From Haematobia irritans (Eukaryota; Arthropoda; Insecta; Diptera; Muscidae): 64,000 nucleotides of DNA. Within the stretch, counting starts at the first letter, position 1. Every line of letters starts with the position of its first letter. The translations under genes and the position numbers were made by a program. Under the pieces are notes generated by a model that worked only from the letters and a program-made list of their open reading frames with translations, had not been told where the DNA came from and did not search any database. The stretch lies in the NCBI RefSeq assembly GCF_050003625.1, contig NC_134401.1, forward strand, positions 67,095,629 through 67,159,628, read 5' to 3'. Below, piece by piece: positions 32,730 to 43,602 of the stretch.

Positions 32730-33663
32730 AAGAGTGATTTGTTAAGAGCTTGATAACTTTTTTTTTAAAAAAAAACGCATAAAATTTGCAAAATCTCATC
32801 GGTTCTTTATTTGAAACGTTAGATTGGTCCATGACATTTACATTTTGAAGATAATTTCATTTAAATGTTGACCGCGGCTGCGTCTTAGGTGGTCCATTCG
32901 GAAAGTCCAATTTTGGGCAACTTTTTCGAGCATTTCGGCCGGAATAGCCCGAATTTCTTCGGAAATGTTGTCTTCCAAAGCTGGAATAGTTGCTGGCTTA
33001 TTTCTGTAGACTTTAGACTTGACGTAGCCCCACAAAAAATAGTCTAAAGGCGTCAAATCGCATGATCTTGGTGGCCAACTTACCGGTCCATTTCTTGAGA
33101 TGAATTGTTCTCCGAAGTTTTCCCTCAAAATGGCCATAGAATCGCGAGCTGTGTGGCATGTAGCGCCATCTTGTTGAAACCACATGTCAACCAAGTTCAG
33201 TTCTTCCATTTTTGGCAACAAAAAGTTTGTTAGCATCGAACGATAGCGATCGCCATTCACCGTAACGTTGCGTCGAACAGCATCTTTGAAAAAATACGGT
33301 CCAATGATTCCACCAGCGTACAAACCACACCAAACAGTGCATTTTTCGGGATGCATGGGCAGTTCTTGAACGGCTTCTGGTTGCTCTTCACTCCAAATGC
33401 GGCAATTTTGCTTATTTACGTAGCCATTCAACCAGAAATGAGCCTCATCGCTGAACAAAATTTGTCGATAAAAAAGCGGATTTTCTGCCAACTTTTCTAG
33501 GGCCCATTCACTGAAAATTCGACGTTGTGGCAGATCGTTCGGCTATTCATGATGAAATGTCAAAGCATACTGAGCATCTTTCTCTTTGACACCATGTCTG
33601 AAATCCCACGTGATCTGTCAAATACTAATGCATGAAAATCCTAACCTCAAAAGAATCACCCTT
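32730..33663 (-). mobile_element. TE3, mariner-family element lacking the N-terminal domain, copy 1
   Basis: 934 bp between TA dinucleotides (32728-32729 and 33664-33665) with inverted ends AAGAGTGATTTG / AAGGGTGATTC. It inserted in the LINE-3 endonuclease domain. A second 934-bp copy lies at 59051-59984 in the opposite orientation. Confidence 0.88.
32838..33520 (-). pseudogene. TE3 transposase catalytic domain, copy 1
   Basis: The D-D-D core is complete: SDEAHFWLNG (first Asp), WFQQDGATCHTA (second) and PPRSCDLTPLDYFLWG (third, 36 residues on), ending HLNEIIF. The element's ATG (ATGAATAG, about 33554-33547) is joined by a deletion to the codons for NDLPQRRIF in a different frame, so no normal start leads into the core. 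The whole N-terminal paired helix-turn-helix DNA-binding region expected in this family is missing. Confidence 0.85.
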
Positions 33664-33760
33664 TACATTACTGTTGAAGTCTCCTGTTATAACATCCGAT
33701 TCCAAATTCAATAAAGTGTTGAATTGAAGAAATGTCGGTGACAATTTTTTTTTTGGGCAT

Positions 33761-34105
33761 AGTTTTTTACAAATTTAATTGATTTTATTAGCTTTAAGGG
33801 CATAGACGACTATTCTGAAAATTCCATGAGCGTAGCTGGGCCAATTTTGTGGGTGAATTTTCAGACATTTCTAGGAAAATTTAAAAGGCATAAGTAGGTT
33901 TGGGTCTATTTTGCTCTGCATTGCCAGAATCTCTACATCTATGTAACGGCATTTTTAACCAACGTACAGTATCGGGGTCACCAATTTGTGGGTCAAAGGA
34001 AATTCCGATTAAACGCACATTTTTTTAAATAAAATTTTATTTATAAGTTATTTTTTACAAAATTGAAAATCGAAGTATTTTTTAAATGTCAAACAAGAAT
34101 CTAAG
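33761..34105. other. no feature recognised
   Basis: AT-rich sequence between the AATTGA repeat and the DINE-like element. No coding frame or clear repeat was recognised. Confidence 0.45.
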
Positions 34106-34809
34106 TTAAACAAGTATATACAGCACTAAGTTCGGCCGGGCCGGGCCGAATCTTAAATACCCACGACCATGAACCAAATATTAGGGTTTCCTTTGAAATT
34201 TCAGGAGGGCTTGAGGACTTGAGGACACTTCCCGAAGATAAATTTAAAGATTTCACCTATGAGGACTATATCAGATTCTGGATTTATAAGAACCATTTTT
34301 GTTTGAGTTTTAGAGGAATCATTAACATCTCTTGTAAGTGTGCAAGAAAATTATAAAATAACGTCTTGATTTGAAATCTTAAATCTGTAGAAGTAAATTC
34401 TGGAAATTTTACATTGAGTTTCAAGCAATTTTCATGATCAGTGCGCCTTCTACATCCTCAAGAAGTGAAGTCGGTCTATATGGAGGCATTACTAAATGGA
34501 CCGATAAAAACTTAATCCGATACACGTTTTTGTGAGCCTAAAATACCAGAATATTTACAATTTCACGCAAATCAGATAAAAACTACGGTTTCTAGAAACC
34601 CGAGGAGTTAAATCGGGAGATCGTTATTATGGGGCTATACTAAAATATGGTCCGATACTCACCGTTTTCGGCACACCTCTTTATGACCCGAAAATACCTC
34701 TAAATTTCCAATTTCAGGCAAATAGGATAAAAACTTCGGATTCTAGAAGCCCAAGAAGTAAAATCGGGAAATCGGTCTATATGGGGGCTATACCAAAATA
34801 TGGACCGAT
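34106..34809 (-). mobile_element. DINE-1/Helentron-like element, minus strand, left part
   Basis: It begins near a GC-rich hairpin (TTCGGCC at 34131-34137 pairing with GGCCGAA at 34144-34150), then carries degenerate ~165-bp units of the type GATCGGTCTATATGGGGGCTATACCAAAATATGG. A central block (34230-34440) matches 41800-42050 in inverse orientation. The element continues at 39809-39890 on the other side of the inserted LINE-2. Helentron-type assignment is from the hairpin ends and similarity to known dipteran DINE elements. Confidence 0.6.
34801..34809. repeat. target-site duplication of LINE-2 copy 2
   Basis: TGGACCGAT here and at 39809-39817 flanks the minus-strand LINE-2. It lies in the DINE-like unit ATATGGACCGATACTCACC. 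Confidence 0.82.
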
Positions 34810-35062
34810 GGTTAGGTTAGGTTAGGTTAAAGTGGCAGCCCGATTAAGATTCAGGCTCACTTAGACTATTCAGTCCATTGTGATACCACATTAATTAAAA
34901 GTACCTATTACATATGGGCACTTATAGTTTTAACCGTTGAACCTTCTCGATTATTTTCTTCTGTTGAACCAACCAGATTGTTCCAAAAATATTATCAGAC
35001 TGCTTAAGTTAACGTTTTCCAGGTCCGCCAGTAATCTGAAGCTATATGCCCCTAAAATTTGC

Positions 35063-35488
35063 TTACGCACACAAGAGGTGTTTTATTGATTCCTTTTCCT
35101 CCGCATCATGACAGCTCATACAATAGTCATTATACTTCGCACCAATAGTTTTTGCAAAATCGCCTATCAGGCAGCGACCCGTTATAGCAGATATCAGGAG
35201 TGATATATATACACCCAGCTTATTTGCGGCATCTCGGAGAGAGAGGTTAGGGTTTTGCTTGAAACTACCGGCGACTCTCTTTGTCGTCTCAGCGGTTTCC
35301 GGTTTTCGATATCCTCCCGATCCAGACTTCCTGGCTGTCGACAAACGTTCCCCAAACACTTTAATTACATTTGTAACGGTTGATTTGGCAACTTTTAGCG
35401 ATTTTGCCAGCTTTGCGTGCGAGTAGCTCGGATTTTCGCGATGCACAAGCAAAATTTTGATACGCTGCTCTTCTTGCTTGGACGGCAT
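35063..35488 (-). CDS. chimeric ORF: TE2 helix-turn-helix domain fused to LINE-2 C-terminus
   Basis: A 141-codon open frame from ATG 35488. Residues 1-93 are the DNA-binding part of a Tc1/mariner-type transposase (MPSKQEEQRI; HAKLAKSLKVAKSTVTNVIK; SLRDAANKLGV), equal to 52823-52545. Residues 94-141 come from the LINE-2 ORF2 end (ISLLISAITGRCLIGDFAK; YCMSCHDAEEKESIKHLLC, a Cys/His knuckle). The fusion arose when a deletion joined TE2 to LINE-2, removing the TE2 catalytic domain and part of RNase H. The frame is maintained across the junction. Whether it is expressed is unknown; it may simply be an accident. Confidence 0.6.
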   Translation of the reverse strand: MPSKQEEQRIKILLVHRENPSYSHAKLAKSLKVAKSTVTNVIKVFGERLSTARKSGSGGYRKPETAETTKRVAGSFKQNPNLSLRDAANKLGVYISLLISAITGRCLIGDFAKTIGAKYNDYCMSCHDAEEKESIKHLLCA

Positions 35489-35641
35489 TTTGACAACTGA
35501 AGAGGGAATTCCAAAATCAAAATAAGAGCTACATTCTACACACACACACCTTCAAAATGAGGGGTGTTTAGGTTTTTTAAATGCAAAATTGAAAGAAATA
35601 CGTCAAGTTTATATTGACCAAATTTTGACCGTATAACCCTT
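35209..35641 (-). mobile_element. TE2 remnant (Tc1/mariner DD37E-type) inside LINE-2
   Basis: It retains one terminus (GACCGTATAACCCTT, TA at 35642-35643), the leader and the N-terminal coding region. The rest is deleted. The matching copy with both ends is 51712-52980. Confidence 0.8.
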
Positions 35642-38345
35642 TATACTCCGAAATCCACTTGGCCATCCAATTTGGAGCCATCAGTGTAGAAATCTATATA
35701 TCTTTTATTCCCCGGGGTCCGTGTACACCACGCCTCACTGTTGGGAATTAGAGTCTCAAACTTTTTGTCGAAAAGTGGACTCGCCAAAGTGTAATCCACT
35801 ACGCTAGGCACATCTGGCATTATTTTGAGGACCGAACTGTGACCGTAACTTTTTTCCGACCACAGCGATAGCTCACGCAACCGCACAGCCGTTGTTGCAG
35901 CTGACTGTTTGGCCGAAATGTCTAAAGGCAATAGATGCAGTATGACATTAAGGGAATTTGTTCCTGTCTTGCTGAATGCACCTGAGATACACAAGCACGC
36001 CATACGCTGAACTTTGTCTAAACTTGTCGGCTGGTGAAGTGCCGGCCACCAGACTACAACACCATATAGCATTATAGGTCTAACCACTGCCGTGTATAGC
36101 CAATGTACAATTTTTGGTTTTAGTCCCCACTTTTTCCCTATTGCCTTTTTGCACGAGTATAAAGCTACCGTTGCTTTCCTCGCCCTTTCTTCAATATTAA
36201 CCTTAAAGTTCAGCTTCCTGTCCAAAATAACACCAAGGTATTTTGCACACTCCCTAAAGGGAATTTCAATACCCCCTAAGGAAATGGGCCTAACCGTGGG
36301 AGTTTTGCGATCTTTGCAATACATGACTAGTTCTGTCTTTGCAGGATTTACCCCAACTGTTGATGGGAATTTTCCCCTGACTGCTAGCGCCACATCATGT
36401 GCGTACGCCACCACTTGTATCCTTTCTTTTTCTAGGGAAACCAGAAGGTCCTTTATAGCAACATTCCAAAGAAGAGGTGATAGAACTCCTCCTTGAGGAG
36501 TGCCTCTGTTCACATACCTTTGTCTGTTTGCTTGTCCTAGTGTGGCTGAAATGCGTCTCTTCCTTAGAAGTTCGTCTAACAGCCTACGTATACCTGGATC
36601 AACATTCAGAGTTGTCAGTCCATTTAATATCGAGCTCGGATGGACGTTATTGAACGCCCCTTCGATGTCTAGAAATGCCACGATTGTGTATTCTTTGACA
36701 GATAGTGAGCTTTCAATAAAGCTAGTTCATGTAATGCGGTCTCAGTAGACCTGCCCTTCGAGTATGCATGTTGTCGTTTCGAGAGCAAACTTGAATCGAC
36801 GCTAGTTCTAAGATAAATATCTATCATCCTCTCCAGAGTCTTAAGTAGGAATGATGATAAGCTGATTGGTCGGAAATCCTTCGCATTCGAGTGAGAGAGT
36901 TTTCCCGCTTTAGGTATGAAAACGACTTTTGATTCCCTCCACTTTCGTGGAATATATGCTAAGTTGATACATCCTATATATATATCGCCGACAACCAGGG
37001 GGTAATTCTGTCAGCCACCGCTTGTAACTCCCCTGGAGTAATTCCATCTGGTCCGGGGGATTTGAATGATCCAAAGCTATTTAACGCCCATTTTATTCTA
37101 GATTCTGATACAATTTCCTCGATAGGAAACGACCGCTGAGCCACTGTGGCACCGCCAGTGCATGGTTCAACCGTCTGATTTCCGGGAAAATGTGTGTCCA
37201 ATAGTACCTCCAGCGTCTCCTCACTGGACGTTGTCCAATTGCCCTCCGATGTTTTAATGAAACCTGGAGCGGAGCTCGTGGATGCTAGAACCTTCCGTAG
37301 TCTGGAAGCCTCGGACGTATTCTCAATGCTGCTGCAGTAATCATTCCAAGAGTTATATTGAGCCTTTCTCAGTTCTCGCTTGTATCCTCTCAGATTCTTC
37401 TTGTAAGCGTCCCAATCCACAGGAGCTCTGGTGGACTTTGCTTTGTTAAAGAGCTTCCTGCACGATTTCCTCATATTACCTAACTCCGTAGACCACCATG
37501 GTGGTCGATTTTTCCCCCTTGGCTTCCCCTTAGGGCATGCAGCTTTCAGTGAAATGTTGAAGGCCTTAGTAATCCTCTCCGCTGCGTGTTCGATAACTTG
37601 CACAGTGCTCATATTTGTATCTGGTATTTCCGGTATTATCATATTGAACGATTCCCTATACCTATTCCAGTCAGCTTTTCTAACATTTGGCGGAAATATG
37701 GTCTTGGTGGTATGAACATCAAATTTGAAACTGATGTTGCGATGATCTGAGAAGCTGTGTTCATTTAAAACCTGCCACTCAGATATCATTTCATTCAGTT
37801 CTTGCGAGGCCAAGGTGATGTCCAAAACCTCTTGCCTGTTTTTAGTGACAAAGGTTGGGGCATCTCCCTTGTTGCAAACTACCAGATTAGTACGCAAAAT
37901 AAACTCTATTAGCGACTCTCCCCTCTATTAGCGACTCTATTAGCGACTCTCCCCTTGCATTAGTATCACTACTTCCCCATATACTATGATGCGCATTCGC
38001 ATCGCATCCCATAATGAGTTTCGTCTTTGTTTTCAGTGACTCCTCCACTAAGGTCTTAACGGCATATGGAGGCATCTCCCTGTCATGTCCCATGTAGACC
38101 GAAGATACCCAATATTTGCATTTGGCTATTTCTAAATTGGCAACGACAGTGTCTGCATTGCACATTGAAGGAAGCAGAAAAAAGTTAAGCTCGTTTTTAG
38201 CAATTATACAGGCTCGAATTACATCATTACCAGTATACTGCAATAGTTTGAACCCCGGAGTACTTAATTCACATATTTTGTTTCTATAAACATATGGTTC
38301 TTGAATAAGAACTATGTCTATGTCCCCTTTCATCAGGAGAACTTT
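35642..38345 (-). pseudogene. LINE-2 ORF2, copy 2
   Basis: Reading down from 38345: endonuclease (IVLIQEPYV, about 38305; MGCDANAHHSIWGSSDTNARG, about 38000), RT with SPGPDGITPGELQ (37060), AFLDIEGAFNNVHPSS (36680), RGTPQGGVLSPLLWNVA and YAHD in place of the catalytic YADD (36400), KTELVMYCKDRKT, then the start of RNase H (FYTDGSKLDGQVDFG, about 35690) cut by TE2. An extra 14-nt direct repeat of TATTAGCGACTCTC lies at 37911-37952. Frame breaks are fewer than in copy 1. The Asp-to-His change in YADD alone would abolish catalysis. Confidence 0.86.
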
Positions 38346-38354
38346 TAAGGCAGC

Positions 38355-39567
38355 ACATGCAGCCTTACAATGATGAAGATTTATCTGGAGGATCCGTAGG
38401 ACCATCGAGATTTTCAACAACATCAGCCGCTTCAATCGAGTCATCAAGAATGTCCTCTTCAGAGATATCGGTGACTCTCGCAATGACCATAGGTTCAACC
38501 TTGGTGAGTTCTGGTGCAGTAGAAGCCTCCTCACGCATACGGTATCTATCCATGTCTTCAACTTTGGTATCTCCCTCGAGGATCCGCTTACTTCTGATTC
38601 AGACAGAGGCTTGTCCATTTCTGAATCCTTTAGCTGATCGTTTTTATACACCTTCATTTGGATATAATGAAAGCCATAACATACACGGCCCTGAGACTTT
38701 GCTAGATGTGGCAAAGACTGAGTGTTCAATATAAACACTGCATGCCGTCTTGGCCCATCCACTTCATCCAAACGGCCAACCTTCCAATCAGCTGTTGGAA
38801 GATCTGGATTGCATTGTTTCAGTCTATTTAAAATAGATTCAGGGTCAGGAGGGTTTGCAGGTATCCACGCATGTGCTCTAGGTCTAGCGGTATGTCTTTC
38901 TTCTCGACTAACTCTAGAGCAGCTCCTTCCCAAACTTCACCAATTAGTATCAGAGCAGCTTTAAAACATTCTATAGACCTTTGGTCCTCAAATGCGACTA
39001 GCTTAAATCGTCCTTGATACCAACCAGCCTCTTGGTGTCGAGGATCTGAACCGGGAAACTTTTCCAGCACCTGTGAGTAGACGCCAGACAAAGCATTCTC
39101 AATTTCCCCCCATGTTTGCTTTGGAACCATACCGTCCAATGCTCCTTTATTTATGATAGCCATCACAAGACTGTCTTTAGCAACTGAGGCAAACGATCGT
39201 TGATCCCTTTTGGAGGATGGCAGCTCATCCGGTGATCGTTCCCTTTTTCCAGTCTCAAGAATTCCTTGAGCCCATTTTAAGGAATCGCTTTGTTTAGCCG
39301 ACAGCGTGCTTGTCGGCTAAACTTCTTTAGGATAAACAAAGCATTTCTGCGTTCCTTGAATCTCTTTCGTGAGGGATTACCTCCTTTTGATGCCGATACC
39401 TTGGAAAAGGTTCGACTTGTCAAATTGCCGCCACCAGTCGACCCGTCTACAGGTCGACTAATTGGGCCTAACTCTTGGTCATTGCCCAAATTTATAACTC
39501 CAGTCGATACCCGTCCACTGGGCCCTGAAGTTAGCAACCCAGTGGATGTCTTTGAATTTCTCTGCAT
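38355..39567 (-). pseudogene. LINE-2 ORF1, copy 2
   Basis: Reads from MQRNSKTSTG (39567) through the basic half (frame change near 39285-39310), the WYQGRFKLVAFEDQRSIECFKAAL region (about 39020) and AHAWIPANPPDPESIL (38880) to FILNTQSL. It then continues through an acidic segment (MDRYRMREEASTAPELTKVEPMVIA, DILDDSIEAADVVENLDGPTDPPDKSSSL) that is deleted in copy 1. Together the two copies show the full-length ORF1 layout. Confidence 0.8.
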
Positions 39568-39744
39568 GGTGGCCTAATATCCCAACACACTTGAAATTCG
39601 TAGTAGGTACTTATTTATTTATAACTCCAGTCGATACCCGTCCACTGGGCCCTGAAGTTAGCAACCCAGTGGATGTCTTTGAATTTCTCTGCATGGTGGC
39701 CTAATACCCCAACACACTTGAAATTCGTAGTAGGTACTTATTAC
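39491..39744. repeat. 127-bp tandem duplication at LINE-2 5' end
   Basis: The stretch TTTATAACTCCAGTCG... covering the ORF1 start and leader is repeated with a 127-bp period (39491-39617 and 39618-39744). The two units differ at a few bases (ATATCCC/ATACCCC). Plus copy 1 has only one unit. Confidence 0.85.
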
Positions 39745-39817
39745 GATGATTTTATCCGCTATTAAAAAACACGTCCGTTCCGTTCGACGGTTGAATTAGT
39801 ATTGATGGTGGACCGAT

Positions 39818-39890
39818 ACTCACCATTTTCGGCACACCTCTTTATGGTCCTAAAATACCTCTAGATTTCTAATTTCAGACATGGGAAATT
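39818..39890 (-). mobile_element. DINE-like element, right part beyond LINE-2
   Basis: Continues the unit interrupted at 34809 (ACTCACCATTTTCGGCACACC...CTCTAGATTTCTAATTTCAG). Confidence 0.55.
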
Positions 39891-40211
39891 TAAACAAATT
39901 GTATTGAAATCCATATCTTATGGCAAAGCATGAAAGTACCAATATTATATCTTTTCAAGTACTCACTATTTTGTAAAAGTATTCATAATGTATACTATAG
40001 GTATTTTTCCATTAAGATGCATCAAAATTCGCATATTTATTTTTGGTTTTAATAGTCAAACTTTATTAAAGAAAACTTAGCGAACAGACCTAACGTCATT
40101 ACACCCATAGAAAAATTATCAATACCGAACGGCGCAGGCGTTACGCAAAGCATGAAAGTACCATACGGTATTATGAAAATACCACTATGGTACTGAAAAT
40201 AATACTTAAGC
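39891..40211. other. AT-rich sequence with GGTATT/AATACC motifs
   Basis: No gene. GGTATTATGAAAATACC and related short inverted motifs near 40160-40210 resemble the repeated unit that follows. Confidence 0.35.
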
Positions 40212-40475
40212 GGTATTAATATTTATACCATAAAGGTATAAACAGTGCGGTATTACCAAAAAAATACCAAAACGGTAATGAGTTTATTACAAATCCGGTA
40301 TTTATTACTTCATTATACCCACCACCATAGAATGGTGACGGGGGGTATTAATATTTATACCATAAAGGTATAAACAGTGCGGTATTACCAAAAAAATACC
40401 AAAACGGTAACGAGTTTATTACAAATGCGGTATTTATTACTTCATTATACCCACCACCATAGAATGGTGACGGGG
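40212..40475. repeat. 132-bp tandem repeat, two units, at DINE left end
   Basis: The unit GGTATTAATATTTATACCATAAAGG...GGTGACGGGG occurs at 40212 and 40344 (period 132). Each unit includes the hairpin TATACCC...GGGTATA that marks the DINE-like left end (40314-40348 and 40446-40480). Confidence 0.8.
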
Positions 40476-41362
40476 GTATAATAAGTTTATCATTCCGTTT
40501 GTAACACATCGAAATATCGATTTCCGATTATATAAGGTATATATATTCTTGATCAGGGATAAATTCTAAGACGATATAAGCATGTCCGTCTGTCTGTTGT
40601 AATCACGCTACAATCTTCAATAATGGGGCTATCGTCCTAAAATTTGGCACATATAGTGTTTTTTTTTGCAGGCAGGTCAAGTTCGAAGATGGGCTATATC
40701 GGACCGTGTCTTGGGTTTATATAACATAAACCGTAGTTGTTATCCAATTTGCCTGAAATTGGAAATCTAGAGGTATTTTAGGACCATAAAAAGTTGTGGC
40801 CAAAATGGGGCGTATCGGTCCATCTTTTGGTATAGCCCCCATATAGACCGATCTCCCGTTTTTACTTCTTGGGGTTTTCGAAACTGTATTTACTTTCCGA
40901 TTTACCTGAAATTTGAAATCTAGAGATAATTTAGTACCAAAAGTTGGTATAGCGCAAATGGCGCATATTAGTCCATCTTTTGGTATCGCCCCCATATAGA
41001 CCGATCTCCCGATTTTACTTCTTGAGCGTCTAGAAACTGTATATACTGTCCGTAGTTTTTATCCAATTTGCCTGAAATTGGAACTCTAGAGGAATTTTAG
41101 GACCATCAAAAGATGTGCCGAAAATGGTCCGTGTCGGTCCATATTTGGGTATAGCCCCCATATAGACTGATCTCTCGGCTATACTTCTTGGACATCTAGA
41201 ATTCGTAGTTTTTACCCAATTTGTCTGTCTAGAGGTATTTGAGGACCATTAAGAGGTGTGTCGCAAATGGTGAGTATTGGTCCATGTTTTGGTATAACCC
41301 CTAACTATGTAGACCTACTTCCCGAATTTATTTGGACTTTGTTTTTATTTCTAGGACCGAAT

Positions 41363-41403
41363 ATGGTGTGTGTCGAACCATGTTTTGGCTCGACACACAC
41401 CAT
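41363..41403. repeat. perfect 14-bp stem hairpin
   Basis: ATGGTGTGTGTCGA (41363-41376) and TCGACACACACCAT (41390-41403) form a perfect inverted repeat around a 13-nt loop, inside the DINE-like element. Confidence 0.85.
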
Positions 41404-41578
41404 AGACCGATCTCCCGATTTAACTCCTTGGGCTTCTAGAAACCATAATTTTTAACCGATTTGTTCGAAAATGTAAATATACTGGTATTGTAGACCCTCA
41501 CAAATCTGTATCGTGTTTATTTTTACCGGTCCATTTGGTAAGGCATCGATATTGACTGATTTCTCTTCTTGACGGTAC

Positions 41579-41777
41579 ACCCAAAGAAAAAATATTTTCC
41601 TCCGAAATGAAATTTTAGACAAACGAAATTCCCCTTTGGTATAAACTATTTTCGTTTAGAACAAATAATCCAAATTTTTGATAAGCGATTCAACGATTGT
41701 CTCTAATATTTGTGTCAAAAAGAAACTTTGCTTGTCTAAAATTTCGTTCCTCAGAAAATAAAACTCCACTTTCAGTG
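41579..41777. mobile_element. MITE with ~55-bp inverted ends
   Basis: The left end CACCCAAAGAAAAAATATTTTC...GAAATTTTAGACAAACGAAA and the reverse complement of the right end CACTGAAAGTGGAGTTTTATTTTC...GAAATTTTAGACAAGCAAAG correspond over about 55 bp. About 200 bp, non-coding. Confidence 0.65.
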
Positions 41778-42100
41778 AATAGCAGGCGCACTGCTCATGA
41801 AAGTTGCTTGAAACTGAAAATACAATTTCTAGGTTTTACTACTCGAAATCATTTAAATAATGACGGTAAAAATCTACAGATTTAAGATTTAAAATCAAGG
41901 CGTTATTTTATCATTTGCACGATATGCACGATTTCTCCAAAACTCAAACAAAAATTGTTATTCTAAATCCAGAATCTGATCTAGTCTTCATAGGTAGAAT
42001 CTTTCAATTTATCTTCGGGAAGCGTACTGTATGAACTGATTTGCTGTGGTGAATATTTGTCATCAAACCCCCTGAAATTCTATATATTATCAACCCGCTA

Positions 42101-43602
42101 CACTGAAAAAACAGTGAACCCTTTTCCATTGCAAAATGAACTAAACTGTAGCAATATTGACCATGATTTAGCCCTTAAGATTTTTTTCAACTTGTCTAGT
42201 TTATAATTCTCTTAAATTTTAGTTCATCTATAACATTGTATTTTAGTTCATTTTTACAACGCCATAAGATTTATATACCACTACCAAGTTAAAAAGTCAG
42301 TATTATTTTGGTTTACTTGCTTATTTTTTGGGAAACCCGATAATAAAAATTGGTTAACAGTCTCTTTAAAATGTCGACGACTAAACTATTTTTAAATCAA
42401 TCATTCCACAGTACAGAGAAATTAAATAATTAAAGGAACAACAAACTGTTTTACTATTATGAAAATTTTCATACATTAAAATTAAACTTTCTTTAAGCAA
42501 AACTATTTTATTATAAAAACTTATGATGAAAGTTCTTAATACAATGTTTTTTGTGAATAAAAATGATGACCTCATGGAACAGAGAGTAGTTCATTTGAAC
42601 TCGCTGTTTGGACATTTTGACTTATCCTTTTTTTATTCATCGTAGGTAATTTTTTCACATATCTTGCTGGAAAAAAATGGAAGCAATAATAAAAATTGTT
42701 AAAAATTAACACCATGTAATGAAATATAGTTTTTTAATTCATCATTTTAGATTGTAACTTACCATATTTGGGGGCATTTATCAAATGGTGTAAGGAATTC
42801 AACTTTTCTTTGGAAAAAGTATCTCATAAAGTTTGTACCTGAAACAATTAGAGAAATAATGAAGTATTCTAAATAAACTCATAAAACTGTGTTGTTATCG
42901 ATATGAAGGATATAATAAAATAAATATTCTATAGAATATAGAAGAACCATTTGATGGTAAGTTACAAGCTAAAATATAAAGAATTAAAAAATTATATTTC
43001 ATTACATGGTGTTAATTTTTAACAATTTTCATTACTGATTCCATTTTTTTCCAGCAAGATATGTGAAAAAATTACCTACGATGAACAAAAAAAGGATAAG
43101 TCAAAATGTCCAAACAGCGAGTTCACATGAACTACTCTCTTGTTCCACGTGGTCATAATTTTTATTCACAAAAAACATTGTATTAAGAACTTTCATCATA
43201 AATTTTTATAATAAAGTACTTTTGCTTTTTTTTTTGGTTTAATTTTAATGTATGAAAATTTTCATAATAGTAAAACGGTTTGTTGTTCCTTTAATTATTT
43301 AATTTCTCTGTACTGTGGAATGATTGATTTAAAAATAGTTTAGTCGTCAACATTTTAAATAGACTGTTAACCAATTTTTATTATCAGGTTTCCCAAAAAA
43401 TAAGCAAGTAAACCAAAATAATACTGACTTTTTAACTTGGTAGGGGTATATAAATCTTATGGTGTTGTAAAAATGAACTAAAATACAGTGTTATAGATTA
43501 ACTAAAATTTAAGAGAATTATAAACTAGACAAGTTGAAAAAAATCTTATTACTACAGTTTAGTTCATTTTGCAATGGAAAAGGGTTCACTGTTTTTTCAG
43601 TG
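42101..43602. mobile_element. 1.5-kb foldback transposon with ~650-bp inverted arms
   Basis: Arms 42101-42763 and 42956-43602 are inverted copies with scattered differences, ending CACTGAAAAAACAGTGAACC...; the spacer is about 190 bp. A TA flanks both sides (GCTA before, TAGA after). Arms contain long matching stretches around CATTACATGGTGTTAAT and GTCCAAACAGCGAGTTCA. No transposase frame. The CACTG terminus and TA target are compatible with several DNA-transposon superfamilies, so it is left unassigned. Confidence 0.85.

Larger units (their letters stand above)
30241..33697 (-). mobile_element. LINE-3 (CR1/L2-like), 5'-truncated, carrying TE3
   Basis: Minus-strand LINE occupying 30241-32729 and 33664-33697, with TE3 inserted at a TA. 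The 3' end is an (AAAT)n tail (plus strand ATTTATTTATTT at 30241-30273). The 5' end stops in the endonuclease domain just before a GDFN motif. It was inserted into the AATTGA repeat copy 3. Confidence 0.8.
34810..39808 (-). mobile_element. LINE-2 copy 2, near full length with both ends
   Basis: The 3' tail is CCTAACCTAACCTAACC (plus-strand GGTTAGGTTAGG at 34810). The 5' end at 39808 lies next to the 9-bp duplication, so this copy shows both authentic ends. Internal changes: a TE2 remnant (about 35209-35641) replaces part of RNase H, and a 127-bp tandem duplication occupies the 5' leader. Confidence 0.88.
40446..42097 (+). mobile_element. DINE-1/Helentron-like element
   Basis: Left hairpin TATACCC/GGGTATA (40446-40480), then AAGTTTATCATTCCGTTTGTAACAC, a TATATATTCTTGATCAGGGATAA block and CATGTCCGTCTGTCTG (40584-40599), all matching the layout of dipteran DINE-1 elements. 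Degenerate ~165-bp units follow (TATAGCCCCCATATAGACCGATCTCCC at about 40825, 40985 and 41152). No coding capacity. A MITE (41579-41777) sits inside; 41785-42090 matches the minus-strand element at 34180-34440. Confidence 0.65.
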
